A DNA stretch of 35,130 nt. Origin: Desulfovibrio sp. Its GTDB lineage: Bacteria > Desulfobacterota > Desulfovibrionia > Desulfovibrionales > Desulfovibrionaceae. A model generated the notes under the pieces. The model did not search any database, was not told where the DNA came from, and saw only the letters and a list, made by a program, of their open reading frames with translations. Positions 7,580 to 16,227 of the stretch are shown here, one piece after another. The translations under genes were made by a program, and so were the position numbers. Positions within the stretch are counted from its first letter, which is position 1. Each line of letters starts with the position of its first letter. The stretch is taken from NCBI GenBank assembly GCA_016284885.1, contig JAEEPQ010000009.1, forward strand, positions 1 through 35,130, read 5' to 3'.

Positions 7580-9037
7580 CTATGCGCGCCTACGCCCCTG
7601 CCAGTCTTTAGCCGCATCGACAAAGCGTCCAGCCCAGGTAGGCACGGCAGGCGCGAAGACGTGGGTATAGGAACCCCAGACCGACCCCAGCGCAAGGCCG
7701 TCCCGGCCCTGCCCCATGCCCGTGCCCTTCTCCAGCACGAGCGCCGGATCGCAGCCAGCATCGCGGGCCGTTGAATAGTGGAACTCGTGGCCCCGCAGTC
7801 TCAGGCCGAGGGGATGGTAGGGATTCTCCCTGGCCACCACGGCCTCGACGTAGCCAAGTCCCTTAGGTCGGGGGAAGACGTCTATGTCCACGGGAAGCAG
7901 GCCCGCCATGGGATAGCTGCGCCCCTCCTTGGCTATGGTGCGGGCGAGGATCATGAAGCCCCCGCACTCGGCGTAGATCGGCAGCCCCCGGCGCGCCTCG
8001 CTAGCCAGATCCTTGAGACGCGGGCTTCTGCTCAGCGCATCCAGATAGTCTTCCGGAAAGCCGCCGCCCAGGTAGACGGCATCGATGCCGTCGAAATCCC
8101 AGGGCCTGCCGTCCAGAAGGGAGACGAACGCAAGCTTCGCGCCGGCACGCTCCAAGGCCTCGAAGTTCTCGCGGTAGTAGAACCAGAGGCTGGAGTCCCT
8201 GACGACGGCAATGACGGGAGGATCGGCTGGCGCGACAGGGACGCCGTCCCAGAAGGGGGCAACGTGCTCGAGCCTGCCCGCCGTGCGGGAGGCCTCGAAG
8301 ATGCGGTCCACGTCGACGTTTTCGCGCACGTGGGCCTTCAGGATCGCCAGGGCGCTTTCACAGGTCTCGGAGAGCCTGTCGCCGAGCAGGGAGGCTATGC
8401 CCATCTGCCGTTCGGGCAGGGGGTTTTCCGCCAGCCTCGGCAGCTCGCCGAGCACGGGCATGTCCGTGTACCTTTCGATGCACGCGCGCAGGTAGCTCCC
8501 ATGGCGGGAGCGGCCGACCTGGTTGAGCACCACCCCGGCGAAGCGCAGGCCCTTTTCAAAGCCCATGACGCCCTGGATGAGGGCTGCCGCCGTGCGGGTC
8601 ATCTTGGTGGCGTTGAGGGAGAGAAGCACGGGCGCGTCGAGATCCCGTGCCAGCGCGGCCGTGGAGCAGGAACCCTCCAGATCCATGCCGTCGTAGAGCC
8701 CGCGGTTGCCCTCGACGAGGGCGAGGCACCGCCCCTCGGCAAGCGCAGCCGGCGACGCGGTGCGCGAAGCCTGGTGCACGAAGAGGGAGCGCAGACGGCC
8801 GGAGGCGAGGAAGAAGGGATCGAGGTTGGAGGAGGGTCTGCCGGCGGCCGCAGCAAGCCAGGCCGCGTCGATGTAGTCGGGGCCCTTCTTAAACGGTACG
8901 ACCTCGAGGCCCCGCTCCGTCAGCGCCCCGGCCAAGCCGAGGCTGAGGAGCGTCTTGCCGCCACCGCCCGACAGCGAAGACACGGCCAGGCGGGGAAGGC
9001 TGCATGCCGTGCGGAAAAGATCTTCCTGCGCGGGCAT
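7580..9037 (-). CDS. cbiA: Cobyrinate a,c-diamide synthase
   Basis: A 485-residue ATP- and glutamine-dependent amidotransferase acting on the corrin ring. The N-terminal synthetase domain has a P-loop-like SGGGGKT near residues 24-30 and the family's FKKGPDYID at about 49-57. The C-terminal glutaminase-like domain has the nucleophile Cys in YAECGGFM near residue 348 and a His in GSYTHVF near residue 463. The P-loop is richer in Gly than the common SGSGKT form. The start has AGGAG upstream, overlapping the stop of the preceding gene eight bases away, so the two are in one minus-strand operon. It could act on hydrogenobyrinate only in an aerobic pathway; an anaerobe would use cobyrinate. Confidence 0.92.
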   Translation of the reverse strand: MPAQEDLFRTACSLPRLAVSSLSGGGGKTLLSLGLAGALTERGLEVVPFKKGPDYIDAAWLAAAAGRPSSNLDPFFLASGRLRSLFVHQASRTASPAALAEGRCLALVEGNRGLYDGMDLEGSCSTAALARDLDAPVLLSLNATKMTRTAAALIQGVMGFEKGLRFAGVVLNQVGRSRHGSYLRACIERYTDMPVLGELPRLAENPLPERQMGIASLLGDRLSETCESALAILKAHVRENVDVDRIFEASRTAGRLEHVAPFWDGVPVAPADPPVIAVVRDSSLWFYYRENFEALERAGAKLAFVSLLDGRPWDFDGIDAVYLGGGFPEDYLDALSRSPRLKDLASEARRGLPIYAECGGFMILARTIAKEGRSYPMAGLLPVDIDVFPRPKGLGYVEAVVARENPYHPLGLRLRGHEFHYSTARDAGCDPALVLEKGTGMGQGRDGLALGSVWGSYTHVFAPAVPTWAGRFVDAAKDWQGRRRA

Positions 9038-9045
9038 CGGCTCTC

Positions 9046-10323
9046 CTAGTGCTTGAAGGAGCGCTGTCCGGTGAAGACCATGGCCACCTGCGGGCTGTGC
9101 TCGTTGACGGCCTGGATGACTTCCCAGTCGCGTAGGGAGCCGCCGGGATGGCCGATGGCGGTGACGCCCTGGGCCATGGCGACGTCGACGCCGTCGCGGA
9201 AGGGGAAGAAGCCGTCGGAGATGATGACGGAGCCGGCGAGGCCGCCCTTGTCGGCCTTGGCGCGCTCTTCGATGTCCTTGAGCCTGGCCGCGAAGCCGGC
9301 GTCTGCCTTGGCCTTTTCCTTGAGCTCGTAGAGGGTGAGGCCGAGTTCCTTGAAGGCGATTATGTCCTCGTATTTATGGTAGGCCTTGTAGATGGCAAGC
9401 TCCACGCAGCCCACGCGGTCCTGCTCGCCGGTGCCGATGGCGGTGGTGGCGCCGTTGCGGGCGAAGATGACGGAGTTGGAGGTAACGCCGGCCTCCACGG
9501 CCCAAGCGAAGCGCAGATCGTCGAGCTCCTGCTTGCTGGGCCTGCGGGCAACGTAGGTGTTGCCGGCCTTGTCCGTGGCTTCGGCGGGGATGAAGTCGGC
9601 GTCCGTCAGGATCCTGTTCTGGAAGGACTTCTGGAGCACGAGGCCGCCGTCGGAGAGACACTTGATGTCGAGGAAGGCCGAGGCAACGAGCTTGTCGAGC
9701 TCGCCGAGACCGGGCAGCTCCATGATGCGGAGGTTCTTGCGGGACTTGAGAATGTCCACCACGCCCTCTTCAAAGGCAGGCGCAGCGACCACCTCGAAGT
9801 AGTTGGCGGCCACGAGCTCGGCCGCTTCCTTCGTGAAGGGGCGGTTCACGACGACGGCGCCGCCGAAGGCCGCGATGCGGTCGCACCAGAAGGCCTTGGA
9901 CAGGGCATCGGCCACGCCCTCGTCGGACCAGGCCGCGCCGCAGGGATTGTTGTGCTTGATGATGAGGGCAGCCGGCTTCTGGGTAAGGTACTGCAGAATG
10001 TTGGCGCCGTTGTCCACGTCGGTGAGATTGGTCTTGCCGGGGTGCTTGCCTGCCTGGATCATCTGGGCCTCGGAGAGCGAGGAGACGATGCCCTGGCCGG
10101 GCATGCGCCAAGAAAGGCCGCCCAGCGTGACCGCGCCGTCCACCAGTTCGTAGAGCGCGGCTGGCTGGTCAGGGTTTTCGCCGTATCTCAAACCCTTAAG
10201 CTCGCCGGCGAGCTCCCACTGGCGCTTGCGGTAGACGAGCTTCTCGCTGCCGAGGGTGATGGTGAGGTCGTCCGGGAACGTTTCCTTAACAATGGTTTTG
10301 TACATCGATTTGAGATCAGCCAT
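9046..10323 (-). CDS. AICAR transformylase-type PurH-like protein without the IMP cyclohydrolase domain
   Basis: A 425-residue protein matching the transformylase half of PurH. Key motifs are LRYGENPDQPAALYE near residues 45-59, the catalytic Lys-His in IIKHNNPCGA (122-130), FGGAVVVNRPF, then HPGGSLRDWEV and the C-terminal TGQRSFKH. The expected reaction is formylation of AICAR to FAICAR in purine synthesis. No N-terminal cyclohydrolase domain is present; the protein starts straight with the region preceding LRYGENPDQ. Similar free-standing proteins are what I recall from Desulfovibrio. Ring closure must be done by another protein outside this window. It is co-directional with cbiA, eight bases downstream. 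Confidence 0.85.
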   Translation of the reverse strand: MADLKSMYKTIVKETFPDDLTITLGSEKLVYRKRQWELAGELKGLRYGENPDQPAALYELVDGAVTLGGLSWRMPGQGIVSSLSEAQMIQAGKHPGKTNLTDVDNGANILQYLTQKPAALIIKHNNPCGAAWSDEGVADALSKAFWCDRIAAFGGAVVVNRPFTKEAAELVAANYFEVVAAPAFEEGVVDILKSRKNLRIMELPGLGELDKLVASAFLDIKCLSDGGLVLQKSFQNRILTDADFIPAEATDKAGNTYVARRPSKQELDDLRFAWAVEAGVTSNSVIFARNGATTAIGTGEQDRVGCVELAIYKAYHKYEDIIAFKELGLTLYELKEKAKADAGFAARLKDIEERAKADKGGLAGSVIISDGFFPFRDGVDVAMAQGVTAIGHPGGSLRDWEVIQAVNEHSPQVAMVFTGQRSFKH

Positions 10324-10414
10324 GTTTCCTCCCTTGGGCTATCGTCGGTAAGCGACTGCTACCATACTTGCCCGCGTTCCGCCACAGCCTCCGCCCCCCT
10401 GCGACCCTCTCCCT

Positions 10415-10459
10415 GCGTGATAAAGGTCACTGCAGGAAATACCAACACCGGTGTAGGGT
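10415..10459 (+). promoter_or_regulatory. nrfHA promoter region with CRP/FNR-family operator
   Basis: GTGA (10417-10420) and TCAC (10427-10430) form a GTGA-N6-TCAC site, the core recognised by CRP/FNR-family activators such as HcpR. A weak -10, TAGGGT, is at 10454-10459, which puts the operator about 41 bases before the likely start of transcription, a classic activator position. The site lies in the 293-base gap between the divergent purine gene and nrfH; no other gene is seen in that gap. Confidence 0.5.
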
Positions 10460-10616
10460 TGAAGGGCCTCGGCCCCGTGCCTGCGCGCCTGGGCCAGCCT
10501 CGAACAGGAGGTCCTGCCCAAACTGCACTTCACGCCAGCAGCTCTCCTTTGCGTCACGCGTTTTTTGCGATCTCTTTCCCTCAGCTTGGCCCCGTGCCAA
10601 AAGGAGCCAAAAGAGC

Positions 10617-11198
10617 TTGAAAAATCCATTCCAGCAACTGTCAGACAAGTGCAAGCTGTTCTTGTTCATTGCCTGCGGCGCCATTGCTGGACTCGGCGGG
10701 TACATTGCATATGCATCGAACGTCGTCTCGTATCTCACGAACGACCCGTCTGCCTGCACGAACTGCCACGTCATGGCGTCGTACTACGCCACGTGGAGCC
10801 ACAGTTCGCACCACATGCGGGCAACCTGCAACGACTGCCATGTCCCCCACTCCAGCGTGTTCGCCAAATACTGGTTCAAGGGCATGGACGGACTCTACCA
10901 CGCCTCGGTCTTCACGGCGCACGCCGAGCCCCAGGCCATGCGCCCCAGAATGGCCAGCGCCACGGTCATCATGAACAACTGCATCCGCTGCCACACGCAG
11001 CTGAACACGGAATTCGTCAAGACCGGCATGGTCAGCTATGCGGAAACGCAGCAGGGCCAGGGCAAGCCCTGCTGGTCCTGCCATAACCAGGTACCGCATA
11101 CCAAGGTCAGCAGCCTGTCGTCCGCACCCGATGCCGTCGTCCCGCTTCCGGGAAGCAAGACGTCTGGCCTGGCCAGATGGCTTGAGCGGCTTCACTAA
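10617..11198 (+). CDS. nrfH: Cytochrome c nitrite reductase small subunit NrfH
   Basis: A membrane-anchored tetraheme quinol dehydrogenase that feeds electrons from menaquinol to NrfA. One N-terminal helix (LFLFIACGAIAGLGGYIAY, about 14-32) is followed by four CxxCH sites at Cys47, Cys71, Cys122 and Cys152. The first is CTNCHVM, carrying the Met that ligates heme 1 in the Desulfovibrio vulgaris enzyme. The start is chosen as TTG 10617: it is preceded by AAGGAG and gives the family N-terminus, whereas the open frame reaching back to 10368 is Arg-rich and unlikely. The protein is 193 residues with an extra tail of about 30 after the last heme. Confidence 0.93.
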   Translation: MKNPFQQLSDKCKLFLFIACGAIAGLGGYIAYASNVVSYLTNDPSACTNCHVMASYYATWSHSSHHMRATCNDCHVPHSSVFAKYWFKGMDGLYHASVFTAHAEPQAMRPRMASATVIMNNCIRCHTQLNTEFVKTGMVSYAETQQGQGKPCWSCHNQVPHTKVSSLSSAPDAVVPLPGSKTSGLARWLERLH

Positions 11199-11223
11199 CC
11201 CCTAGGTTGAGAGGGAGTTCCCC

Positions 11224-12705
11224 ATGCAAGAGACACCAAAGAAAAAGTCAGCCCTCGGCTGGATACTCTGCCTGATTTCCATGGCCGCCGTGTTCTGTCT
11301 TGGCCTGCTTGCGGCCAGCATCACCGAGCGCAAGGCTGAAGTAGCCTCCATATACAACAACAAGAAGGTCGACCTCGCCGCCGTGCCCGTCGAGTCCAAA
11401 AACGAGCAGTGGGGCCTCAACTACCCCAGGGAGTTCGAGACCTGGAAGATGACGGCCAAGGGCGACTTCAAGAGCAAGTACCACGGCAACCAGATTCAGG
11501 ACGTACTTGAGGAGCGGCCCGACATGGTCATCCTCTGGGCCGGCTACGCCTTCTCCAGAGACTACACCGCCCCGCGCGGCCACATGCACGCCTTGGACGA
11601 GATGCGCGGCACCCTGCGCACCGGCACGCCCGGCATAGACGGCGCCAAGGACATGCAGCCCGGCACCTGCTGGACCTGCAAGAGCCCGGACGTTCCCCGC
11701 TACATGGCTGCCAACGGCCCTGCCAAGTTCTACAACCAGCCCTGGAGCAATCTGGGAGCCGAGATCGTGCATCCTATCGGCTGCGCCGACTGCCACGACG
11801 CCAAGACCATGAACCTTGCCGTCTCCCGTCCGGCCCTCAAGGAGGCCTTCGAGCGAACCGGCCGCGACATCTCCAAGGCCACCCAGCAGGAGCTGCGCTC
11901 TCTGGTCTGCGCCCAGTGCCACGAAGAATACTACTTCAGGCCCGCAGACAAGTATCTCATCTTCCCCTTTGACAAGGGCCAGAGCGTCGAGGACATCGAG
12001 GCCTACTTCGACGAGATCAAGTTCACCGACTACGTGCACAAGCTCTCCAAGGCTCCCATTCTCAAGGCCCAGCACCCCGGCTGGTCTGTCTTCCTGCGCG
12101 GCCCCCACGGCCAGCACGGCGTGGCCTGTGCCGACTGCCACATGCCCTACAAGTCTGAAGGCGGCATCAAGTACTCCGACCACCAGATCATGAGCCCGCT
12201 GGCCAAGATCTCCTCCACCTGCCAGACCTGCCACCGGGAGTCCGAGGAAACCCTCAAGGGCTGGGTCTACGAATACCAGCGCGCAGGCTTCGAAACCCGC
12301 ACCGTGGCTGAGCACGAGCTAGTGAAGGCCCACCTCATGGCCGAAGCCTGCTGGAAGGCCGGCGCGACCGAAGCTGAAATGGACCAGGCGCTCAAGTGCA
12401 TCCGCAAGGGTCAGTGGCGCTGGGACTACGCCGTGGCCTCCCATGGCGCCTCCTTCCATGCGCCTGCCGAATACCAGCGCATCATCTCCCATGCCATCGA
12501 GTTCGGCCTCAAGGCCCAGCTCGAGCTGCAGAAGGTGCTGCTCGCCCACAACGCCACGTTTGAAATGCCCGACGTCTCCACCAAGGCGAAGGCCCAGGCC
12601 TACATCGGCCTCGACATGCCCAAGCTGGAGAAGGACAAGAAGGAATTCCTGAACACCATCGTTCCCAAGTGGGAGGAGCAGGCCAAGAAGGCTGGCATCC
12701 TCTAG
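11224..12705 (+). CDS. nrfA: Cytochrome c nitrite reductase catalytic subunit NrfA
   Basis: A 493-residue periplasmic pentaheme enzyme reducing nitrite to ammonium with six electrons. An uncleaved or cleaved N-terminal helix (LGWILCLISMAAVFCLGLLA) exports it. The active-site heme is bound by CWTCK (149-153, Lys ligand), and four CxxCH sites follow at Cys187, Cys229, Cys302 and Cys333. Catalytic Tyr lies in CHEEYYF just after heme 3, and the His in SDHQIMSP near residue 320. It begins 25 bases after nrfH, as in known nrfHA operons, and ends at a strong terminator. The CxxCK site needs a matching heme lyase, probably the ResB/CcsA pair downstream. Confidence 0.97.
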   Translation: MQETPKKKSALGWILCLISMAAVFCLGLLAASITERKAEVASIYNNKKVDLAAVPVESKNEQWGLNYPREFETWKMTAKGDFKSKYHGNQIQDVLEERPDMVILWAGYAFSRDYTAPRGHMHALDEMRGTLRTGTPGIDGAKDMQPGTCWTCKSPDVPRYMAANGPAKFYNQPWSNLGAEIVHPIGCADCHDAKTMNLAVSRPALKEAFERTGRDISKATQQELRSLVCAQCHEEYYFRPADKYLIFPFDKGQSVEDIEAYFDEIKFTDYVHKLSKAPILKAQHPGWSVFLRGPHGQHGVACADCHMPYKSEGGIKYSDHQIMSPLAKISSTCQTCHRESEETLKGWVYEYQRAGFETRTVAEHELVKAHLMAEACWKAGATEAEMDQALKCIRKGQWRWDYAVASHGASFHAPAEYQRIISHAIEFGLKAQLELQKVLLAHNATFEMPDVSTKAKAQAYIGLDMPKLEKDKKEFLNTIVPKWEEQAKKAGIL

Positions 12706-12727
12706 CCGCATTCCCCTTTCGCTGATC

Positions 12728-12767
12728 AAAGCGCCGGAGCGCAGCCCATTCCGCTCCGGCGCTTTTT
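12728..12767 (+). terminator. Intrinsic terminator after nrfA
   Basis: GCGCCGGAGC (12731-12740) pairs with GCTCCGGCGC (12753-12762) and is followed by TTTTT. The resB ATG starts only seven bases after the T run, so resB-ccsA expression depends on read-through or on a promoter not visible to me. Confidence 0.88.
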
Positions 12768-12773
12768 CTCGCC

Positions 12774-14051
12774 ATGAAGAACGCCAAGCCAAAACGCTCC
12801 CTCTGGACGCCGCCCTTCGGCCCTGCCGAAAGCTGCGCCTTCACTGTCCTCCTCATGCTCACGGGCTTTGCCCTGCAGCTAGCGACAGGCCCCTTCAGCT
12901 TCTACCTTCTCAGCTTTCCCGCCAATCTCATCGTGCTGTTCGTCCTGCTGGCCGCAGGACTGCCTGCAGGCTTCAGGAGCCAAAGCGCCGTCTGCGCATG
13001 GATCTCGGGACCGGCCTTCGCTGCCGGCCTCCTTGCCGGCCTCCTTGTCCTGACGATTGCCATGGGCTCCATTCTGCAGACGCCGGATCCGGACAAGAGC
13101 GCCGCGCTCATGCTGCGCCTCGGCCTGAACGGCGTCACGACCTCCTGGCCATGCGTGCTCCTCTTCGTCTGTCTGCTGCTGGTCCTTCCTGCGGCCTGCG
13201 CCCGGCGCGTCCGGCTGCAGGGCTGGAGCGCCCTGCGCTTCTGCCTCTGGCACGCAGGCGTCTTCCTCTCCCTGGCGGGGGCGGCCCTCGGCCAGGCCGA
13301 CAGGCAGAGCTACGTCATGCACGTCTACGAGGGGAAGACGGAAAGCCGCGTCTATGCCCCCGACGGCACGTCGCTGGAGCTCCCGGTGGCCATCACCCTC
13401 CACGATTTCGACATGGAGGAGCACGCTCCCCGGCTCGTGCTCATCGACAAAAAGGAGGGAACTCCGCTGCCAGCCAGCAGGCCGGAATTCGTCCAGATAG
13501 CGCCCCACGCGCCCACGGGCCGGCTCGGCGCATGGCGCATCGCCGTGGACACCTTCCTCCCCAGGGCCGTCTGGGCCGGCAACGGCGAGTTCAAGCCCAT
13601 GGAGAAGCCGGGAGCCTCGCCTGCGGTCCTTGTCACGGCCGTCCACGAGCGGACCGGCGAAACGAGGCGCGGCTGGATCTCCTCAGGCAACATGGGGCAG
13701 TTCCAGCACGCCCTGGAGCTCACGGACAGCATCGCCATGGCCGTCACGCCCGCCACACCCGCGCAGTTCACTTCCGACGTCACCGTTGCCGTCAAGGGCG
13801 CCGCTCCTGTACGGACCGCCATCCGGGTCAACGAACCCCTGCGCATCGGCAGCTGGATGATCTACCAGTACGGCTACGACTTCCAGCTGGGACGCTACTC
13901 GGACTTCAGCTCCTTTGAAATCGTGTCCGACCCCTGGCTTCCCATGGTCTACGCAGGCTTTGCCCTGCTCGCCCTGGCCTGCCTCGCGCAGATCTGCCGG
14001 CGCAGGCGCCTTGCAGGACAGCATGACAGCCTGAGCGGAGACTTGCTATGA
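12774..14051 (+). CDS. resB: ResB-like cytochrome c biogenesis protein
   Basis: A 425-residue membrane protein of system II cytochrome c maturation. Three to four hydrophobic helices occupy the first 175 residues (FTVLLMLTGFALQLATGPFS, LIVLFVLLAAGLPAG, FAAGLLAGLLVLTIAMGSIL and a later pair), then a periplasmic domain of about 220 residues with strands such as LPVAITLHDFDMEEH, and a final helix near residues 390-408. This is the ResB/Ccs1 layout in a shorter form, or the N-terminal part of NrfI-type fusions. It should work with CcsA to deliver and attach heme to apocytochromes. The stop overlaps the ccsA start (ATGA). Confidence 0.8.
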   Translation: MKNAKPKRSLWTPPFGPAESCAFTVLLMLTGFALQLATGPFSFYLLSFPANLIVLFVLLAAGLPAGFRSQSAVCAWISGPAFAAGLLAGLLVLTIAMGSILQTPDPDKSAALMLRLGLNGVTTSWPCVLLFVCLLLVLPAACARRVRLQGWSALRFCLWHAGVFLSLAGAALGQADRQSYVMHVYEGKTESRVYAPDGTSLELPVAITLHDFDMEEHAPRLVLIDKKEGTPLPASRPEFVQIAPHAPTGRLGAWRIAVDTFLPRAVWAGNGEFKPMEKPGASPAVLVTAVHERTGETRRGWISSGNMGQFQHALELTDSIAMAVTPATPAQFTSDVTVAVKGAAPVRTAIRVNEPLRIGSWMIYQYGYDFQLGRYSDFSSFEIVSDPWLPMVYAGFALLALACLAQICRRRRLAGQHDSLSGDLL

Positions 14052-14827
14052 TCTGGAACCAGATTGTCTGGTGGGGCGTGCCGACCCTCGCGCTCTGGCT
14101 GGCCGGCGCCCTGACGGGAAAGCGCTGGACAAGGCTGGCCCTTGCCCTCTCTCTGGCCGGCTGGTTCTGCCTTGGCACCTTCACGGCGCTGCTCTGGCGT
14201 GAGCTCGGACGGCCCCCCATCCGCACGCTCGGCGAAACGCGACTGCTCTATGCCTTTGTTCTGGCAGGCCTCGGCATCTGGACAGCCTGGCGCAGCGGCT
14301 ATGCCTGGCTTCTGGCCGCGAGCAACCTTCTGGCATCGGTCTTTCTCGCCATCCTCATGGCCAGGCCGGGCATGCAGGCAGGCCCCCTCATGCCGGCACT
14401 CCAGAGCGCATGGTTCGTCCCCCACGTAGCTGCCTACATCATTGCCTATGCCATCCTGGGCGTGGGCACGCTCATGGCCCTGCGTCAGCTTCTGTTTCCC
14501 CGCCGCGGCTCCAGCGCGGACACACGCCTCCTGCCCGCCATCGATGCTGTCGTGCGGCTGGGCTTTTCCTTCCTCGTGCTCGGCATGCTCACGGGCGCCG
14601 TCTGGGCCAAGGAGGCATGGGGACACTACTGGTCCTGGGATCCCAAGGAGACATGGGCCTTCGTCACAGCCTGCGCCTATCTCGTCTACCTCCACGCCCG
14701 GGTCCGCCATGCGCGTTCCCTTGCCGTGCTCTGGCTCCTGCCGGCGGCCTTCGCCCTGCTGCTCGTGGCCTGGCTTGGCGTTTCCTTCATTCCGGCTGCC
14801 CAGCAGAGCGTCCACGTGTACTCCTGA
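14048..14827 (+). CDS. ccsA: Cytochrome c biogenesis protein CcsA
   Basis: A 259-residue heme-handling membrane protein, about eight transmembrane helices. The tryptophan-rich heme-binding motif WGHYWSWDPKETWAF is at about residues 194-208, and flanking His ligands can be seen in WFVPHVAAY and near the C-terminus in QQSVHVYS. It overlaps resB by four bases, so the two are translationally coupled and together form the heme export and ligation complex of system II. Position directly downstream of nrfHA suggests a role for the multiheme nitrite reductase, including its CxxCK heme, as shown for the fused NrfI of Wolinella. Here the two halves are separate genes. Confidence 0.93.
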   Translation: MIWNQIVWWGVPTLALWLAGALTGKRWTRLALALSLAGWFCLGTFTALLWRELGRPPIRTLGETRLLYAFVLAGLGIWTAWRSGYAWLLAASNLLASVFLAILMARPGMQAGPLMPALQSAWFVPHVAAYIIAYAILGVGTLMALRQLLFPRRGSSADTRLLPAIDAVVRLGFSFLVLGMLTGAVWAKEAWGHYWSWDPKETWAFVTACAYLVYLHARVRHARSLAVLWLLPAAFALLLVAWLGVSFIPAAQQSVHVYS

Positions 14828-14921
14828 CAGGCAATCCGCGCCTTGCCGGGCGCTCGCGCGGCTGATAGCTTCGGACGGGGACAATCCCCACCCCAACCTC
14901 AACCTGCGGAGCGCACCAGGC

Positions 14922-15770
14922 ATGATTCAGGCAGAGCCAGGCTTCCTCGACGGCGCATGCGACATGCATGTGCACTTCGCTCCCGACGTAGTGCCCCGGG
15001 CCATGACGGCGCCTGCGCTGGCGCTCAGCTGCCGGGACGCCGGGATGCGTGCCGTCCTGCTCAAGAACCACTACGCGCCGACTGTGCTGTGCGCCCGCGC
15101 CGTGGCCGAGATGGTGCCCGGCATGCGCGTCTTTGGCGGCCTGGTCCTCAACGCCTCCGTCGGCGGCATCAACCCTGCAGCCGTGGAGGCCGCGCTGCGC
15201 ATGGGCGCCAAAGAGATCTGGATGCCAACGGTCTCGGCCGGGCCCCACCAGCGACGCGTCCGGGACGGGCGCCTCGCCCCTCGCGTTGCGGTCTTCGATG
15301 CCGCAGGTCAGCCAGCGCCTGGGCTTGAGGCCGTGCTCGAGATGATAGCGCACTCCGACGCCATCCTCGGCACAGGGCATCTCGCTCCGCAGGAGACGCT
15401 TGCCCTTGTGGCGCTTGCCCGCAATGCCGGCGTCAGCAAAATCCTGGTGACCCATCCGGAGTTCGACGCCATTGCCATGGACCTTGCCACCCAGGCCGCA
15501 CTCGCCGATCAGGGCGCCTTCTTCGAACGCTGCTACCACACCCTGCACGGCGCAGCGCCAGGCAGGACCAAGGCCATGGCAGACGCCATCCGCTACCTTG
15601 GACCGGAGAGCACCGTGCTCGCCTCGGATGCGGGCCAGCTGGGCGGAGCCTCGCCAGCCCACGCCCTCCTGCGCTTCTGCGAAGAGCTGCTGCGCCGCGG
15701 CATTGCGGCAGATCAGATAGCAGTGATGCTCAAGGACAACCCCGCCTGGCTGCTTGGTCTCGTCCGCTGA
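14922..15770 (+). CDS. DUF6282-like metal-dependent hydrolase
   Basis: A 282-residue cytoplasmic protein resembling amidohydrolase-fold proteins of the DUF6282 type. It has an N-terminal metal motif DMHVHFAPD near residue 14-22, then AGMRAVLLKNHYAP, VFGGLVLNASVGGINPAAVE, and KEIWMPTVSAGPHQ; later His in GTGHLAP and THPEFD, and a final Asp in LASDAGQLG. These fit a TIM-barrel hydrolase with His/Asp metal ligands. The substrate is unknown. The open frame extends upstream inside ccsA, but ATG 14922 gives the family start. It lies 94 bases after ccsA and the link between them is unclear. Confidence 0.75.
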   Translation: MIQAEPGFLDGACDMHVHFAPDVVPRAMTAPALALSCRDAGMRAVLLKNHYAPTVLCARAVAEMVPGMRVFGGLVLNASVGGINPAAVEAALRMGAKEIWMPTVSAGPHQRRVRDGRLAPRVAVFDAAGQPAPGLEAVLEMIAHSDAILGTGHLAPQETLALVALARNAGVSKILVTHPEFDAIAMDLATQAALADQGAFFERCYHTLHGAAPGRTKAMADAIRYLGPESTVLASDAGQLGGASPAHALLRFCEELLRRGIAADQIAVMLKDNPAWLLGLVR

Positions 15771-15891
15771 TCGCAGCCCCGCCACCGATCGGCCCGTTTT
15801 CAGCTCTTGTCACGGCCAGCGATACAACGTAGGCTGTAGAGCTTTTACGAATTGACGGAACGCAGGGGCGGGCGCCCCTTGAGGTACTTCT

Positions 15892-16227
15892 ATGGAATCT
15901 CTCCTTCTCAAGCTCGCACGGCAGCTGGACAGCCTCGACGAGGCGTCGCTCGCCTCGCTGTGGTCCAAGTACGCGGAGATTACCAGCCGCTTCGAACCGA
16001 CAAAGCGCTGGGAAGAGGCCTGCCTTGTGCTCAGCTTCATTACGGCCAAGCGCATGAAGAACAGGCTCTTCAACCACTACTGGGCCCAGCAGCAGACGCC
16101 CTACGCCCCTGACCAGGAGCCCCAGCCCCAGGACATGTTCCCGCAGGGCTTCACGCTGGAGGAACCCAAAGAACGCAAGCCCTGCCGCGTCATTCCCTTC
16201 AAACTCCCTGAAAACAAGGAAAAATAG
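15892..16227 (+). CDS. Small protein of unknown function
   Basis: A 111-residue cytoplasmic protein that I do not recognise. The first 70 residues are mostly helical (LLLKLARQLDSLDEASLAS, then WEEACLVLSFITAKRMKN) and contain FNHYWAQQQ; the rest is Pro-rich and probably disordered (PDQEPQPQDMFPQGFTLEEP), ending in a short strand RVIPFKLP and a charged tail. No signal peptide or Cys cluster. GAGG lies about a dozen bases before ATG 15892. It precedes purA by 160 bases and may be a separate small transcript. Codon use and helical pattern argue that it is a real gene, probably lineage-specific. Confidence 0.65.
   Translation: MESLLLKLARQLDSLDEASLASLWSKYAEITSRFEPTKRWEEACLVLSFITAKRMKNRLFNHYWAQQQTPYAPDQEPQPQDMFPQGFTLEEPKERKPCRVIPFKLPENKEK

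Noticed and set aside
10368..10616. Upstream extension of nrfH
   Set aside because: The translation is Arg/Pro-rich and crosses the putative promoter and operator; TTG 10617 with its ribosome site gives the family start.
9148..10620. A long plus-strand frame running into nrfH
   Set aside because: It is antisense to the AICAR transformylase gene and does not share the nrfH frame.
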